Positions 1-17,112 of a DNA stretch of 64,000 nt are shown here, piece by piece. The translations under genes and the position numbers were made by a program. Source of the stretch: Tillus elongatus (lineage: Eukaryota; Arthropoda; Insecta; Coleoptera; Cleridae); NCBI GenBank assembly GCA_964006375.1, contig OZ023262.1, positions 193,128,907-193,192,906 of the forward strand, in the 5' to 3' direction. The notes beneath the pieces were generated by a model, which had not been told where the DNA came from, did not search any database, and worked only from the letters and a program-made list of their open reading frames with translations. How positions within the stretch are numbered: the first letter of the stretch is position 1; each line of letters starts with the position of its first letter.

Positions 1-20
1 TATATATATATATATATATA

Positions 21-117
<97 letters not shown>

Positions 118-249
118 ATATAAAAATTGAAACTGACACCGGATATGGGTTCTAGGGGTCCTAGTTCGCGCTCATTTGCAAAATTTTTTTCAAAATTCAA
201 AAGTCGGGATCTCCCCATTAGTGAATTTTTTCTACGAAAATTTACTAAA
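1..249 (+). mobile_element. Family A repeat, right half with (TA)n at window edge
   Basis: A (TA)n array (1-114, one AAC interruption) runs off the left edge. It is followed by the family A right half: a 'GATATGGGTTCTAGGGG' block, a 'CGCGCTCATTTG' block, and a terminal hairpin built on 'TAGTGAATTTT' and 'AAAATTTACTA'. At least a dozen other places in the window carry the same half. The left half lies beyond the window. Confidence 0.75.
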
Positions 250-897
<648 letters not shown>

Positions 898-1011
898 AAA
901 GGGGGGCATCCCATTTGAAAAACTCGAGTTTCAGCCGTTTTTTCATCTTAATTTTGGTACTTATTTTTCGAACATTCTGTATCAATAAATTACATAAGTT
1001 CATTCAAAGAT

Positions 1012-1980
1012 GGAGTGTTCCCTAAGTGTTTTAATTAGATTTGGATATTTAGATTCCCACATCGTAGTATGTATTGGGAGCAACCAGGATATACATATAA
1101 CATAATGGCGAGTCAAGTCCTAGAGATAGCTTTGAGTCCATTATGTCCCATATATATTTTTCGAATATACCGACATAGATATAAATGATAACTTTGCAAA
1201 AGTCCGGCAATTTTCAACCAACTGAACAGAACTTTTTAGCAAATAGTTGTCTTCAAGAAGGTCATAGCATTGATGAAGCCATGGTGCCTTATTACGGTAA
1301 ACATATGTAGATGTAAACAATTAATACATGAAAAGCCGATAAGGTATCGTTCTAAATTATGGGTCGGTACTACAAAATAAGGCTAGATAAATTGTCTTGA
1401 ACCATACAAAAGAGCTACGACCAGTATTAGTACACCAAGTAACCTTGGCGTGGCTACAGCTGTTGTTTTAGAACATGCTGATCAATTGAGAGACAAACAT
1501 TCCAATACTAGTTTTCGGCTGTATTTTGACAATTTTTGTTGTGTATGTTGTAAAATTGTATAATAAGGGAATGGCCGATGTAAACCGGTCGGATCGGAAC
1601 ATAAATTATTATCGTACCTTTGTTCGTAGTAAAAAATGGACTTTTCCATTAGTGTCTCATTGCGTTGACATGTTGGTCCACAATGCTTGGCAACGAAAGA
1701 AGCACGAAAGAGGAAGCTTGGATCACCTAGGTTTTAGGAGAAGCATTAACACTGTACTGTTAACTCAAAACAATAATTATATACTTACCAAAGAGCAAGA
1801 CCATCGGACAAATCAAAACCTCACTTTTCGCTACGATCAATTTGATTAGACGGTCATTTCCCAGGAAAAAATAATCCCGGTGTGCCAAGTATCATCGAAA
1901 AACAACAACTAGGTGTAAAAAATGCAATGGCGGACTGCACGTTAAGTGTTTTGAGAAGTATTATGTTCAATAGCTTGTAC
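1012..1980 (+). pseudogene. piggyBac transposase relic
   Basis: This is a decayed piggyBac (DDE_Tnp_1_7) transposase, a cut-and-paste enzyme that targets TTAA. Near 1075 a 'MYWEQPGYTYN' stretch matches the family. Near 1269 comes 'IDEAMVPYYGK', the second catalytic-region motif, broken by a TAG and a frameshift before 'QLIHEKPIRYRSKLWV'. From 1526 an open frame gives 'YNKGMADVNRSDRN', then 'RSKKWTFPLVSH' and 'NAWQ', the conserved C-terminal core. A last out-of-frame piece near 1920 with 'CKKCN' and 'VKCFEKY' is the C-terminal cysteine-rich domain. Several stops and frameshifts make it non-functional. No TTAA-bounded ends were identified. Family assignment is firm; exact ends are not. Confidence 0.85.
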
Positions 1981-3278
1981 TTTACAAAAATATAACGTAG
2001 ACACCCTTCTACCTGATGGCCTATATGTAGTACACCAAAAAATAGTTCTTCATAAAAAAATACCCAAATTCTTGTTGCCTCATCAATTACATATATACAA
2101 AATTAAATTAAATTATGAAATAAAATTCAGTAAATATGAAGTGTCAATGTAATAGGCCTACCTGTGTTAAAACACTGAGTCTGTGTTGAAATACACTTTC
2201 GCTGTTTTATCAAAGTTGCAGAAGTGTTTGTTATTATACTAAAACAAAATTATGCTAGTAAATCAGCTTGAACCCGTGTAAACGCAAGACATATGGTCGT
2301 AAATCAATAACAAATTGGCAAACTTGATTAAACGTATTGTTATATGCATTTGAACTGACAACTATAATAGGGACTTTTACTTTTCTAAAGGCAAGAGCGA
2401 ACTCAATTGATCAAAGACATGCACCTGATTGAGATCAAACTTAATAACCGTGTGACTTCACTCTTGTTTGTTATGCAAGTAAAATCGTGTACTCGAAATG
2501 TATATCCAGTCATTGCCACGTTTAAACAAGGCAAGAGGTAGGAAACAAACAACTAGCACATCATCCACAACCGCGAAACCGACGCAAGGTCTTTGACACG
2601 GCATCAGAAGAGAATTCATGACTGCGAATGATGATGCACAGACGTAATTAGAATAATATACGAGCCATAACAATCAGCTGTATGGAGAAGCTAGTTCCAT
2701 TCAGGTCGTATCTATGGGAGCGAACGTGTTTTTTTCTCTCTTTTTCGGCGGCTTGCAAAAAGGCTGTATAAAATTAACTGGGGGTGTTAGATATTGAAAA
2801 GCAGCGAAAAACATGAATCTTGTAACCAGTAAAAATTTAATTTCAGTTGCTGACTATACTAAAATTAAAAAGAAATTCCTATGTAAAGGGTTCATGAAAA
2901 AGAACTCGCTAAAATTATTAATTTCAAATTATTTGGATTAAAATGCGACAATTTTAATTTGGCATGACTTCTGATTGTCTCATTGAAAATACCGACATCG
3001 ATATACTCAGTCATTGTTTCACAGCCCCTTTTCACCACTTGTTGTTGCCCGTAGTTGGTGAAAAATACAGATGTCGAGACGTATTCTTTGCAATAGGTTC
3101 TGCCTTGTACTGCATCGTCACACAGGACAAAATAAAATCAGGCACACCCATGATAACCATAAATAGAAATACCCTACTGATCAAAAAAATCTCTAAAAAG
3201 AAAATAAAACGACAGATATCATCTTTAAAACGTCAATGTGATATGTATTAATATCTAACATGAAAATAAAAAAGTATC
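1981..3278. other. No recognised gene
   Basis: AT-rich sequence. An open frame at 2964-3251 (+, 95 codons) resembles nothing I recognise and has no supporting splice or codon-bias signal. No repeat copy was recognised here. Confidence 0.4.
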
Positions 3279-3325
3279 GACGCAGCAATTGCATTATGGT
3301 AGTGAATTTTCATAGAAATATTATT
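3279..3325 (+). mobile_element. Family A/B left-end fragment
   Basis: 'GACGCAGCAATTGCATTATGG' with the following 'TAGTGAATTTTCATAGAAAT' is the left terminus of family A on the plus strand. It is cut off after about 45 bases and followed by a family A copy in the other orientation. Confidence 0.6.
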
Positions 3326-3333
3326 GTTGGAAA

Positions 3334-3424
3334 ATAGGTCTTTCAGTGAATTTTCTTCCAGAGTTTTGGATTTTGAAAAAATGTTTTCAAATGAGTGCTA
3401 ACCAGAACCCATGTTCGGGGTCAG

Positions 3425-3519
<95 letters not shown>

Positions 3520-3855
3520 ACTGATAACTCAAAAAATAACAGGCCGATTTTGATAAAATTTGGCATGTACCTTCCTTTTGTATGTGGCTTCCATAATTTA
3601 GTTAGCTAGGAAAATCAAACTAGATTTTCGGGGAAAAGTTGGCGTTTTCTTTCGGAAAAAACTTTTATCTCCAAAAGTAAAAAAGTTATGGTAATCAAAT
3701 TTGGTACACAAGTTTACGACATCAAAAGGAAACTCTATACCGAAATTTAGAATCCCATGTTAGAGGAAAAAAAGTTAGAAAAAAATATTGGTCCCAGATC
3801 ATTTCTATACAAATTCGCTACCATAACGCGCTTGCTGCGTTCAGACTATTTTTGA
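3334..3855 (-). mobile_element. Family A repeat, full copy, minus strand
   Basis: Read on the minus strand it starts with 'ACGCAGCAAGCGCGTTATGG' (near 3846). The left half runs to 3517, (TA)n is 3426-3516, and the right half is 3334-3425. Terminal hairpin remnants lie at 3345-3360. It differs from its relatives mainly by point changes. Confidence 0.75.
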
Positions 3856-4099
3856 TGAAAAGCATCAAATTTGGTTAACAGTATAACCTTTATAGTAGAA
3901 ACACTGTACCATATTTTATCAACAAAAAAAAAACTGTATTGTATGAACAAGTACAGAAAGTATACCTTTATAGTAGAAACACTGTACCATATTTCATCAA
4001 AATAACTTTATAGTTTGAAAAATACAAAATAACCTTTACACTAGAAACATTGTACCATGTTTTTTCAAAATTCAAAAGTCGGGCTCTCCTTATTAGTAA
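3856..4099. mobile_element. Family B-like fragments
   Basis: Two short near-repeats of a 'CTTTATAGTAGAAACACTG' block (near 3889 and 3966), plus 'TTCAAAATTCAAAAGTCGGG' near 4065, match internal parts of families B and A. The pieces are too broken to give an orientation. Confidence 0.45.
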
Positions 4100-4705
4100 A
4101 TTTTGTGAAAATTGACATCTTTTCGTTAAAACTCTAGTAATATAACGTTTTGGCCTTTGTTTATTAGAAAACTTTCAATTTCATCACAGCTGGTATTCTG
4201 TGCTGAAATTAAATTAGTGGTTGAATGAGTGAGCGTGGAATATCAGACAGAAATTATTTCTCTTTTGTAGAACGGTGTAAACATTTTTAAAACACAGAAA
4301 AATTGATTCTGGAACGAATTTTTTTTGGTCTGTCGGTCGGTCGGTCTGTCTGAATCTACGTCTGTATGTTAGTAGCCGCAATAACTTTTGAACGAATTAT
4401 GATATCATCTTCAAATTTGGTATCCAGTTGGCACCTGACAAAGAAACGCTTTGAATTGTTTTTGGATAAGATCACTTCAGGGGGTAGGGGATAAATGAGG
4501 GATGAGTTGGTGAAAATTTACATTTTTTTTGTGTTAAAACTCGAGTAATATAACGTTTCAGAAGTTTATGGTTACAGGAATATCAATATTTTCTTTATGG
4601 TCAAGTCATGGACCCCAAATTAATTTCATGAGACAATGAAAATGTCTTTCTTATGAGAGTAGATTATCACAGCTATGTGGAAGTTATGATTCAATTTGCA
4701 GCACT
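4100..4705 (-). repeat. Family C unit, inverted relative to the 40-42 kb array
   Basis: The block containing 'GGTCTGTCGGTCGGTCGG', 'TTCAAATTTGGTATCCAG' and 'ACTCGAGTAATATAACG' is the reverse complement of the monomers tandemly arrayed at 40335-42720. It includes the 'GATTATCACAGCTATGTGG' linker. A single unit is present here. Confidence 0.7.
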
Positions 4706-5336
4706 ATTTTTTGATTTTTCAGGGAAAGTTGAACCCGTGGATGTAAAGAAAAACATAAGCCGAAAAGTACTCATAACTTAATGCCACAAGCTGTCTGAAA
4801 TAAGAACGTTACTTAAGTCTGTCACTTTGACATTTGTGAAAACAATATATTAACCAAAATGTAAACATAGAACAAATTAATTATTTTTTACCGTTTTTTG
4901 TGTGTTGTAAAATGTAATTTAAATATTTTTTATTTTTCTTGAAAAATTCGCTAAACAATTACATAATCTGCTCGGTTATTAGAATTGAATAAAAAACTTA
5001 AAAACTAAATCATGGTATGAAATGATAAGTGTAAACATTTCGAAGACTAGACTCTTTAAGTATAGGGAGTGTTATACAAAAGTAGAAGCAGAGGTCATGC
5101 TATGTATTTACTTCTAAGACACAAAGGATGTTCCATTTGAAGAAAATTGAGTTACAGCAGTTTGAATTTTCAGCCAGTATTTAAGTGCGCCTGTATATGG
5201 CATCTCGACTTTTTCGCCGAATAATATAAATTCGTCCCTGAATGTCTAATTTGCGTGGGACTCCGCTATCTATTGGTAAAAACGCCGCATCCTGTATTTT
5301 GACATGTTCCAAATACCTGAAAGGTTGCAAAACAAT
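4706..5336. other. No recognised gene
   Basis: AT-rich with no long open frame or repeat that I recognise. Confidence 0.4.
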
Positions 5337-5577
5337 TTAAATAACTCAAACACTGTGAAGGGACCAGTTTTTCCGGGAAAAAATTGGGTTTTCTATCGGA
5401 TTTTTTTTCTTTGAAAATAACAAAGCTATTGCAACCAAATTTAATACGCAGGTTTATTTCATATAAAAAAATCAGACCTTTAAGTTACAAGAAAAACCTA
5501 TATAAGTAAGCATTTATTAAAAAAAAGTTTTTTTTATGAAAATTGGCTACCACAACACACTTGCGGCATCTGGATTT
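5337..5577 (-). mobile_element. Family A left half only
   Basis: 'GGACCAGTTTTTCCGGGAAAA' through 'GCTACCACAACACACTTGC' is a diverged minus-strand left half. The (TA)n core and the right half are missing. Confidence 0.6.
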
Positions 5578-6320
5578 CTTTATTAATAAAGTGTACAAGA
5601 TTGTGGGCAGGTTTCTGTAAATCTAAAGTAAAGAGACGCGAATCGAATAAATGCTCTCAATCGATCAAAACAGAAATGTAGAAATGTTTTTTTATTTTTT
5701 TACTACGTAATCTTAAGGACTTTTGTGTTATTTGGATTTAATTTAAACATACTATTGGACAACACCACGCACAGCAAGTAATATTGGCGAGTAGCTAATT
5801 AGTTTTCGAAGTACGTAACTGTTAAGGAGGTCAAAGACTAATTTAGATGTTACCGGACTGCGTATGTAACGGACGCTGTTTCCTTAGTTGATTTCCGACA
5901 AGTGACAACTATAAATCAAGCTGCTTTAATATGAGATCAATCTACAAACTTAAAATTGATATAAAAGTAATCACTACGGGATTATCCTTATTAATTGACT
6001 TATAAGGTAATTTGCAGCAATCCTTCCTGGCAGGCAAGGTTTTAACTGTTAATTTGACATATCAATATGTGTACGGATATCCCCTGAAAGATGTTAAAAG
6101 AAAACAGTTATCTTCCTTAAAATAGCTAATTCTTGTGCTATATAAAAACGTGTGAATATAGGAAATCTAAATTTTCAATTCCACCACTAACGGCTATCGG
6201 CCAGTACGCAAGAAAATGTAAGTTTTTTGCTAAAACATACTATGTGTTTAACCTATAATTTTATGTCTTCCTCAGAGCACAGAAAGAACAACATGAACCA
6301 CAGAAGAGCTTGGAATATAT
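5578..6320. other. No recognised gene
   Basis: AT-rich sequence with many stops in all frames and no identifiable repeat. Confidence 0.4.
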
Positions 6321-6489
6321 CTAAAAATACTTACAAGGCAGCTAGAACAAATGAAAGATGTGTTAGCATGCGAATGGAAACATATTACTGATTAAGATGA
6401 TATATGTCTTTCGTTCTCCTTTACATGCTGACATAACTTTTTTGTTCTAGCTGTCTTATAAGTATTTAGCTGTCTTGTAAGTATTTTTG
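6321..6489. repeat. Short imperfect inverted repeat
   Basis: Left arm 'ACTTACAAGGCAGCTAGAAC' (about 6330) pairs with right arm 'GTTCTAGCTGTCTTATAAGT' (about 6445). A second partial right arm 'TTAGCTGTCTTGTAAGTA' follows at about 6467. Arms extend to about 55 bases with mismatches. It may be a small fold-back or MITE relic. Confidence 0.6.
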
Positions 6490-6607
6490 GCAATGTTTTA
6501 AGCTTTGCAGAGCTTCTATCTGTTTAGTATAAGCTCCTGAAGTTAGCCTAATTACATGTGCGAAATACATAGCATACTTTAGTAAAGAACTAGCAAATTT
6601 TCTTCGA

Positions 6608-6610
<3 letters not shown>

Positions 6611-6672
<62 letters not shown>

Positions 6673-6686
6673 TATTATTATTATTA
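6611..6686. repeat. (TTA)n microsatellite
   Basis: About 25 TTA units with one slip near 6671. Poly-Asn or poly-Ile frames across it are not genes. Confidence 0.95.
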
Positions 6687-6758
6687 GATCCAAACAGGTT
6701 AAATGTAAGAAGAGGATAGAGTGGCCACCAACCTGATATCACCACCAATTAAAAAAAA

Positions 6759-6915
6759 ATGTGTATATCTGAAATACAAAATTTGCAAGAACAGGTGCAA
6801 CAATTAAAACCACCTGAAGAAATAAACTCGCCAAAAACTAGAAGCTGGTATACCTCCAGAATTCATTAATGATATTTTACAAGAATTGGTCGATACACTT
6901 AGATATGGTCAGTGA
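6759..6915 (+). pseudogene. Possible coding relic, family unknown
   Basis: Two frames joined by one shift near 6840 give a protein-like stretch: 'LQEQVQQLKPPEEINSP' then 'GIPPEFINDILQELVDTL', ending at a TGA at 6913. The charged, coil-like composition could be a transposon accessory protein. I cannot name the family. Confidence 0.25.
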
Positions 6916-6984
6916 CAAAACGGAGCTCAATTAGAGCAAAGAATTTTGTATTTTTTTCAAATGCATATAACAAACTTTATTACA

Positions 6985-7163
6985 GACAGCGTCGATCATT
7001 TAATTGTAAGGACGTATGCCTTTGAACCCAAAGTTTCTGGGTTCGAGTTCCAGCAGAAGCGTCAATATATTGTTCGGTTCGTTGACTGGGAAACATCACT
7101 AACCATTGACTGGAGAAGCATTAGGAAAATTAAAAGCATGTTTTAAGGAAGGGCTGTTTTTTA
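6985..7163 (+). mobile_element. tRNA-derived SINE, plus-strand copy
   Basis: A B-box 'GGTTCGAGTTCC' (7040-7051) and a weak A-box-like stretch near 6992 give a tRNA-like head. An unrelated body follows to about 7163. The body is then repeated backwards (see the palindrome entry). No target-site duplication was found. Confidence 0.6.
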
Positions 7164-7260
7164 GCAGATTATGTGTTATAAAACAGCCCCTCCTTAAAAC
7201 ATGGGTTAAATTTTCCTAGTGCTTCTTTAGTAAGCGGTTGGTGTATGTTTCTCGGTCAAT
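7081..7260. repeat. Perfect-centred palindrome of a SINE body
   Basis: Left arm 7081-7162 and right arm 7179-7260 are about 80% complementary, with cores such as 'GCATGTTTTAAGGAAGGGC' and 'GCCCCTCCTTAAAACATG'. The spacer is about 16 bases. The right arm continues to about 7400 as a reverse copy of related sequence. Confidence 0.8.
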
Positions 7261-7487
7261 AGCTCTAAAAACTCTGTCATCCTGGAATGTGGCATCTATT
7301 CTGTGACCAGGTACACTCTGCTGGTATTAGTTGTCTCTCTTTATCTGCCGTGCTTCTGTTGGCACTCCTGATGTTCTATGGTATCTATAGAGACACAAAA
7401 GTCAAATGTCAATCACGGTAACCTTAATTACACGTAAAAAATTGGTCTGTTTTTTAAATTATAACAATGCTATTATAATTTGGATAT

Positions 7488-9781
7488 ATGGATAGTGAAG
7501 TGATCTCGGAAACTATAAGAGATACAAAATTGGTCAAACAAAACATCAATTGCAAAATTTGAAGCTGAGTTTAAGTCCGTTTTCATATTTAGACCATTCT
7601 GAGTAATTCCGGAGATAATCGAGAAAAAACGAATTTTGAAAAAATCGATTTTTTCTCATATCTTCGTTACTTGTGGTGCGTTTTTAATAATCAAACCGTA
7701 GTTTTACACGAAATAATGTGACGAATCGAGTGGTGGTATTAGTTTTGTCAATTTACGTCACATCTCCGAAGGACGCTGGTTAACTTTTTTTCTCTTATGG
7801 CCGCCATATTGTATTTTTCAATCAGTGGACTTGGACACATCATGTGAAAAATTGCATGAAAAGGCAAACTTGAATTATGGACCTAAAATCCATGATATCT
7901 CAATATTATCTCGTTATAACCGCATTAAATGCGGCATTTTATAACGATTCTAAGAATATAGCACACAATAAGGTTAACTGGAAGAATAAGTTTGTTTCGG
8001 CTATTATTATTAACTTAATAAGTACTTAGATAACATGTAACATCTTAAGATTAATCAAAATCTGAAAACAGATATACTTAAAAAAATATAAGAACTAACT
8101 TCATTTAATGCAGGTTTTCTAAAATACCTCAATTATTATGGAAAACTGAAGAAGTTGCTTTCCTAACAGACCTTCCGTGGATATTTGTAAACGCTTCAGT
8201 AATAGCATATCTAAGTTCATTAATATTTCAATACGTTTTTTATACACTGAGTTTTTTACGCATCCCCACAAAAAAATTCAAAACAGAAAGCTCCAGTGAC
8301 CGTAGTGGCCATAAAACTTGACCGTTTCTGCCAACCCAAGCATCAGGAAATTTCTGGTTTAAATAATTTCGCACTTGCTGAGAATTATGAGGAGGAGCGC
8401 TATCATGCTAAAACCACTTCAAATATTATCTTGTCTACATACTTAAACTATCTAGTATATCTTCTAGGATGTCTCGAAGAAATTGCAAATACAAAGCGCC
8501 ATTTAAATTTTCTTCAAAGATAAAAAGACCAATAACTTTTGATCCAATTACGCCACACCAAACATTAAACCCAAATTTAACTTGTGGCCTTCATTGCTCT
8601 ACATAACGGCGATTTTCTTGTTTCCAAAGGTGTTAGTTGTGTCTATTAAACACACCACAATTGTTAAAGCGTGTTTCGTCGGTCCACAAAATTTTTATAC
8701 GGAAACTGTGCATCTTGTTGGCATTAGTTTTTAAACCATATGGAAGATTCTACACGCTTTTCTTCGTCCCCTAAAAGTAAAGTTTGCGAGACCGATAGTT
8801 TGTAAGGGTGAAATTTGTGTTTTCTTAAAACCCTTACGACAGTGGGCTCGGAAACACTGGCTTATCAGTGCCAAAACGTTTACCTCTGCAGCTTCATTTA
8901 TTATTCCGTTTCCTTATTTTGGCTTTATAAAACTTCCGTACGTACCCAAATTATCGTATAATTTCTTAAGTGTTTACGGATGGTTTCCGACGGTCAAAAT
9001 ACTTTTCAAAATAATATGCGGGAGCGTGTGTAACGTATTTAACACCTTTTATGTACGACACATTGATATCACGCTTTTCTTCATTAGAAAAATACATTGT
9101 TGCAAAAATACTACCTTAAATGTCAAAAGTAATAAATAAAGATAATGTTGTTGCTCGTTACCATGGTAACCATATTCTTATGTCTTATAATGGGTAACTA
9201 TAATTAAGTGAGAACCAACGTAAATAATAGCCGAAACAAGCTTATTCTTCCAGTTAACCTTATCGTGTACTATATTCCTGGATTCGCTATAAAATGCCGC
9301 ATCTAATGCGGTTATAACGAGTTAAGATTGGGATATCATGAATACTTGATTTTAGGTCCATAATACAAAATTGCGTTTTCACGCAATTTTTCACATGAAG
9401 TGTGCCATGTGATATACCAAAATATTCAGAAAAAATACTCTTACCGCTGATTGAAAAATCCAATATGGCGGCCATAAGAAAAAAAGTTGACTATCGTCCT
9501 TCAGAAATGTGACGGAAATCGACAAAACTAATACTACCACTCCATTCGTCACATAATTCGCTGTAAAACCACGTTTAGATTTTCAAAAACGCACCATAAA
9601 TAACGGAGATATGAGAAAAAATCGATTTTTCCAAAATCGGGTTTTCTCGATTATCTCCGGAACTACTCGGAATTTTCTAAACCTGAAAACTAAATTGAAC
9701 TCAGCTCCAACTTCCTCAATTTTTGTTTAGTTTAACCAACTTTGTATCTTTTATAGTTTCCGAGTTCCCTTCACTATCCAT
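7488..9781 (-). mobile_element. Mariner-like (DD41D) element with ~520-base terminal inverted repeats
   Basis: The outer tips are 'ATGGATAGTGAAG' (7488) and 'CTTCACTATCCAT' (ending 9781). The left arm runs 7488 to about 8008 and the right arm about 9223 to 9781. They match along their length, including 'TTTCGGCTATTATT' at the inner edge. Between them is one broken transposase gene on the minus strand. The TA target duplication is not clearly preserved. A (TA)n array starts 17 bases beyond the right tip. Confidence 0.85.
8150..9097 (-). pseudogene. Tc1/mariner transposase relic, DD41D type
   Basis: An IS630-Tc1-mariner transposase that would cut and paste its element at TA sites. A plausible start ATG lies at 9097 with 'MYFSNEEKRDI', the usual N-terminal helix-turn-helix opening. 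The first catalytic Asp is kept in 'LWTDETRF' (near 8680). The second is kept in 'HDSAPPH' (near 8415), just after an in-frame TAG. Forty-one residues later the third acidic position reads Asn ('SVLNFF', near 8275), so the triad is broken. Many frameshifts and stops lie between the motifs. The family call rests on these spaced motifs. Confidence 0.8.
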
Positions 9782-9795
9782 CGAAAAAAACTCAC

Positions 9796-9797
<2 letters not shown>

Positions 9798-9868
<71 letters not shown>

Positions 9869-9879
9869 ATATATATATA
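9798..9879. repeat. (TA)n array flanking a mariner element on the left
   Basis: It contains one phase switch (ATTA) near 9857. It ends exactly at the 'GGGTGGCGC' tip of the next transposon. Confidence 0.95.
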
Positions 9880-12732
<2,853 letters not shown>

Positions 12733-13062
12733 AAAAGTCTGGACGCAGCAAATGCGTTATGTCGGCGTTATGGTATCTAGTCAATTTTCATTAAAATGTT
12801 TTTAACAGCAACTATGTCCTTTTTTTAATGAAAGAAGGCATTAAATTTGGTTACCAGTATAACCTATATATAGTAGAAAATAATGTACCATATTTCGTTA
12901 AAATAACCTTATTGTTTGAGAATGTACAAAAATTTCCCAAAAAAAACTTAAAAGTTTCTCGAAAAAAACTATTTTCCTAGCCAACGAACTTTGGGTTAAG
13001 TGAGTTATTGACATTTCAAGCATTTAAAGAAAATTCACTACCATAACGCACTTACTGGGTCC
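12733..13062 (+). mobile_element. Family B TIR element (MITE-like)
   Basis: About 330 bases bounded by 'GGACGCAGCAAATGCG' at the left and 'ATAACGCACTTACTGGGTCC' at the right, an inverted pair. The interior has 'ATTTGGTTACCAGTATAACC' and 'ATTGTTTGAGAATGTAC' blocks shared with 33195-33522 and 43425-43719. No coding capacity. Confidence 0.7.
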
Positions 13063-13320
13063 CGAATTTATATCACTAACGCCTTAGGCCCATCCTGTGA
13101 TTGTAAAAATAATTTTATAAGATGCAGCACATAAGGAATATGTTGAGCTTTACCGTAAAAATGCGTCACCCTGTACATATGTAAACAGAGAAAAACTGTA
13201 ACTGACCCCGGCTATGGGTTTTAGGGGCCTAGTTCACGCTTATTCGAAGAAATATATTTTAAATTCAAAAGTTGCGGTCAGAGCGAATTTTTTCTATTTT
13301 TTCTATATAAAAAAAACACA
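13063..13320 (+). mobile_element. Spacer plus family A right half
   Basis: The spacer holds the reverse complement of the 'ACAGGGTGACGCA' and 'AAGCTCAA' blocks found beside the family B copy at 43 kb. The right half ('GGCTATGGGTTTTAGGGG') occupies about 13187-13320 without any (TA)n. Confidence 0.65.
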
Positions 13321-15802
<2,482 letters not shown>

Positions 15803-15865
15803 TTACAATATTATGTCACCCACGATATTAAGTAACAAGAAGAAACGTTTATAAATCTTACACGG

Positions 15866-15884
15866 TATTTTTTTTTTGTTACAG
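15866..15884 (+). promoter_or_regulatory. 3' splice site (acceptor) of host exon
   Basis: A run of T residues followed by 'GTTACAG' ends at 15884, a textbook polypyrimidine tract plus AG. It shows that a non-coding 5' exon must lie upstream of the start codon. Confidence 0.7.
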
Positions 15885-15901
15885 AATAAACAATTATTAA
15901 C

Positions 15902-16247
15902 ATGAGCTGGTTTAAGAGAACGCTCCTGATCGCTATGGTAGCTGCCGTGTATACGCGAAGTCAAAATGACGACAACTCGTCGGAAGTAGTGGATGCCGTC
16001 GCCGAGAAGCTCCCAGCAGCACCGCCTCCATCGTCTCCGCTGGACGACTGCGATCCGGAAATGTTTGGCTTCGAACTAATAACTGGTTACGTCTTCTCTG
16101 CTCCAGGAAATGTACTGGACTCGGTGCCGGGAACACTGATGCTCACTGATTGCCTGGAGACATGCCAGGGTAACGATTCCTGTCACTCTGTCAACTATGA
16201 AACTGGCCTTTGTGTTCTCTTCAGCTCCAATGCTGATGTTTTACCAG
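15902..16247 (+). CDS. First coding exon of a secreted PAN/apple-domain protein
   Basis: The only host gene piece recognised. The ATG at 15902 lies 18 bases into the exon and opens a hydrophobic signal peptide ('LLIAMVAAVYT', residues 8-18). A Pro/Ala/Ser-rich linker follows, then from about residue 50 the start of a PAN/apple fold with cysteines at 50, 84, 88, 94 and 104 ('CLETCQGNDSC'). PAN domains bind protein or sugar outside cells. In insects they occur in cuticle-anchoring proteins that also carry a ZP domain, so that group is the likeliest home, but the ZP part is not in this window. The frame leaves the exon in phase 1 at 'CCAG/GTAGG'. GC content and codon use are clearly richer than in the flanks. 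The gene name is not certain. Confidence 0.8.
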
Positions 16248-16256
16248 GTAGGCTCT
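16248..16256 (+). promoter_or_regulatory. 5' splice site (donor) of host exon
   Basis: 'CCAG/GTAGGCTCT' fits the GT donor consensus moderately. Reading through meets a TAG at 16256-16258 after only two more whole codons, which supports splicing here. Confidence 0.7.
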
Positions 16257-16924
16257 AGTTTTTAGGGTACTTATTAAACCTAAATTAGGATTTCGAAATC
16301 TATCAAATATTTACAGACTTATGACTGAAAAATTTAATATGCATACATTATTTTACAATCTTTGCGGTCGCTTAAGCCTTAATGTTTAATTTGAATATAT
16401 TAGAAACCAAAAAAAAAATCATTTTATCGACTACCGTAATAACAGTTTTTACTGCTGTAATGGGCTCTAATGGTCAGAATACATAAAAATTCGCTAATGC
16501 CTACGATGATAATTTTGCTAATAATTTTCCGGGAAAATTTCTGAATGCACATTTTTTAATCAGATTAGTTTTGATCTTGATTAATTGAATAATTTTTCTT
16601 TAAACGCCCGACTCTTTGAAGGTTTGGATTTGTTTCCCAAAACACCAAAAAGTAGATAAATAACCCACAACTAGGATTACATAGCATATTTTGACCCCAA
16701 TATTTGATATTTCTGTCAGCAACACTGAGCTATTCATAAAAAACTACGTAGCTTGCCCCCTGTATTTAATTATTTAACGTTTTGTTCTATAAAACTGCAG
16801 TTGGATAATATTTTATAACGTACCTATATTAAAGTTTTATACCTATTATTCCTGAAAAGGGAGCTTTCTTTCCATATATCAGCTTACTGCCCTTTTTTTC
16901 TATAAATACTGTAAAAATAACATC
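16257..16924 (+). other. Intron sequence, no recognised element
   Basis: AT-rich. No PAN-domain continuation was seen in any frame. Confidence 0.5.
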
Positions 16925-17112
16925 TACGGAGGGTATAACGGTATGCGAGCAAGCTAGATGTCTGCACGTTCCGCCTTTCTTATGTTGGGTACGTTAAAGA
17001 TCCCCATCCTTCTTCCAAAAACGAAACGGTTCGGCTAAGTTTTCACGATGGTGAGAAGGAATTGCTCTCTGCCGTCGATGATTGGCCATAGTAGCAAAAA
17101 TAGACTTCTGTT
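16925..17112 (+). mobile_element. SINE family S1, 5'-truncated copy
   Basis: Shares 'GATGTCTGCACGTTCC', 'TTAAAGATCCC' and 'GATTGGCCATAGT' blocks, in order, with the intact SINE at 26719-27086. The tRNA-like head and some internal sequence are missing. It ends in an A-rich tail near 17110. Confidence 0.7.

Noticed and set aside
2964..3251. Host exon candidate of 95 codons
   Set aside because: No splice signals, no codon bias and no recognised domain.
6466..6693. Poly-Asn protein
   Set aside because: Translation of the (TTA)n array.
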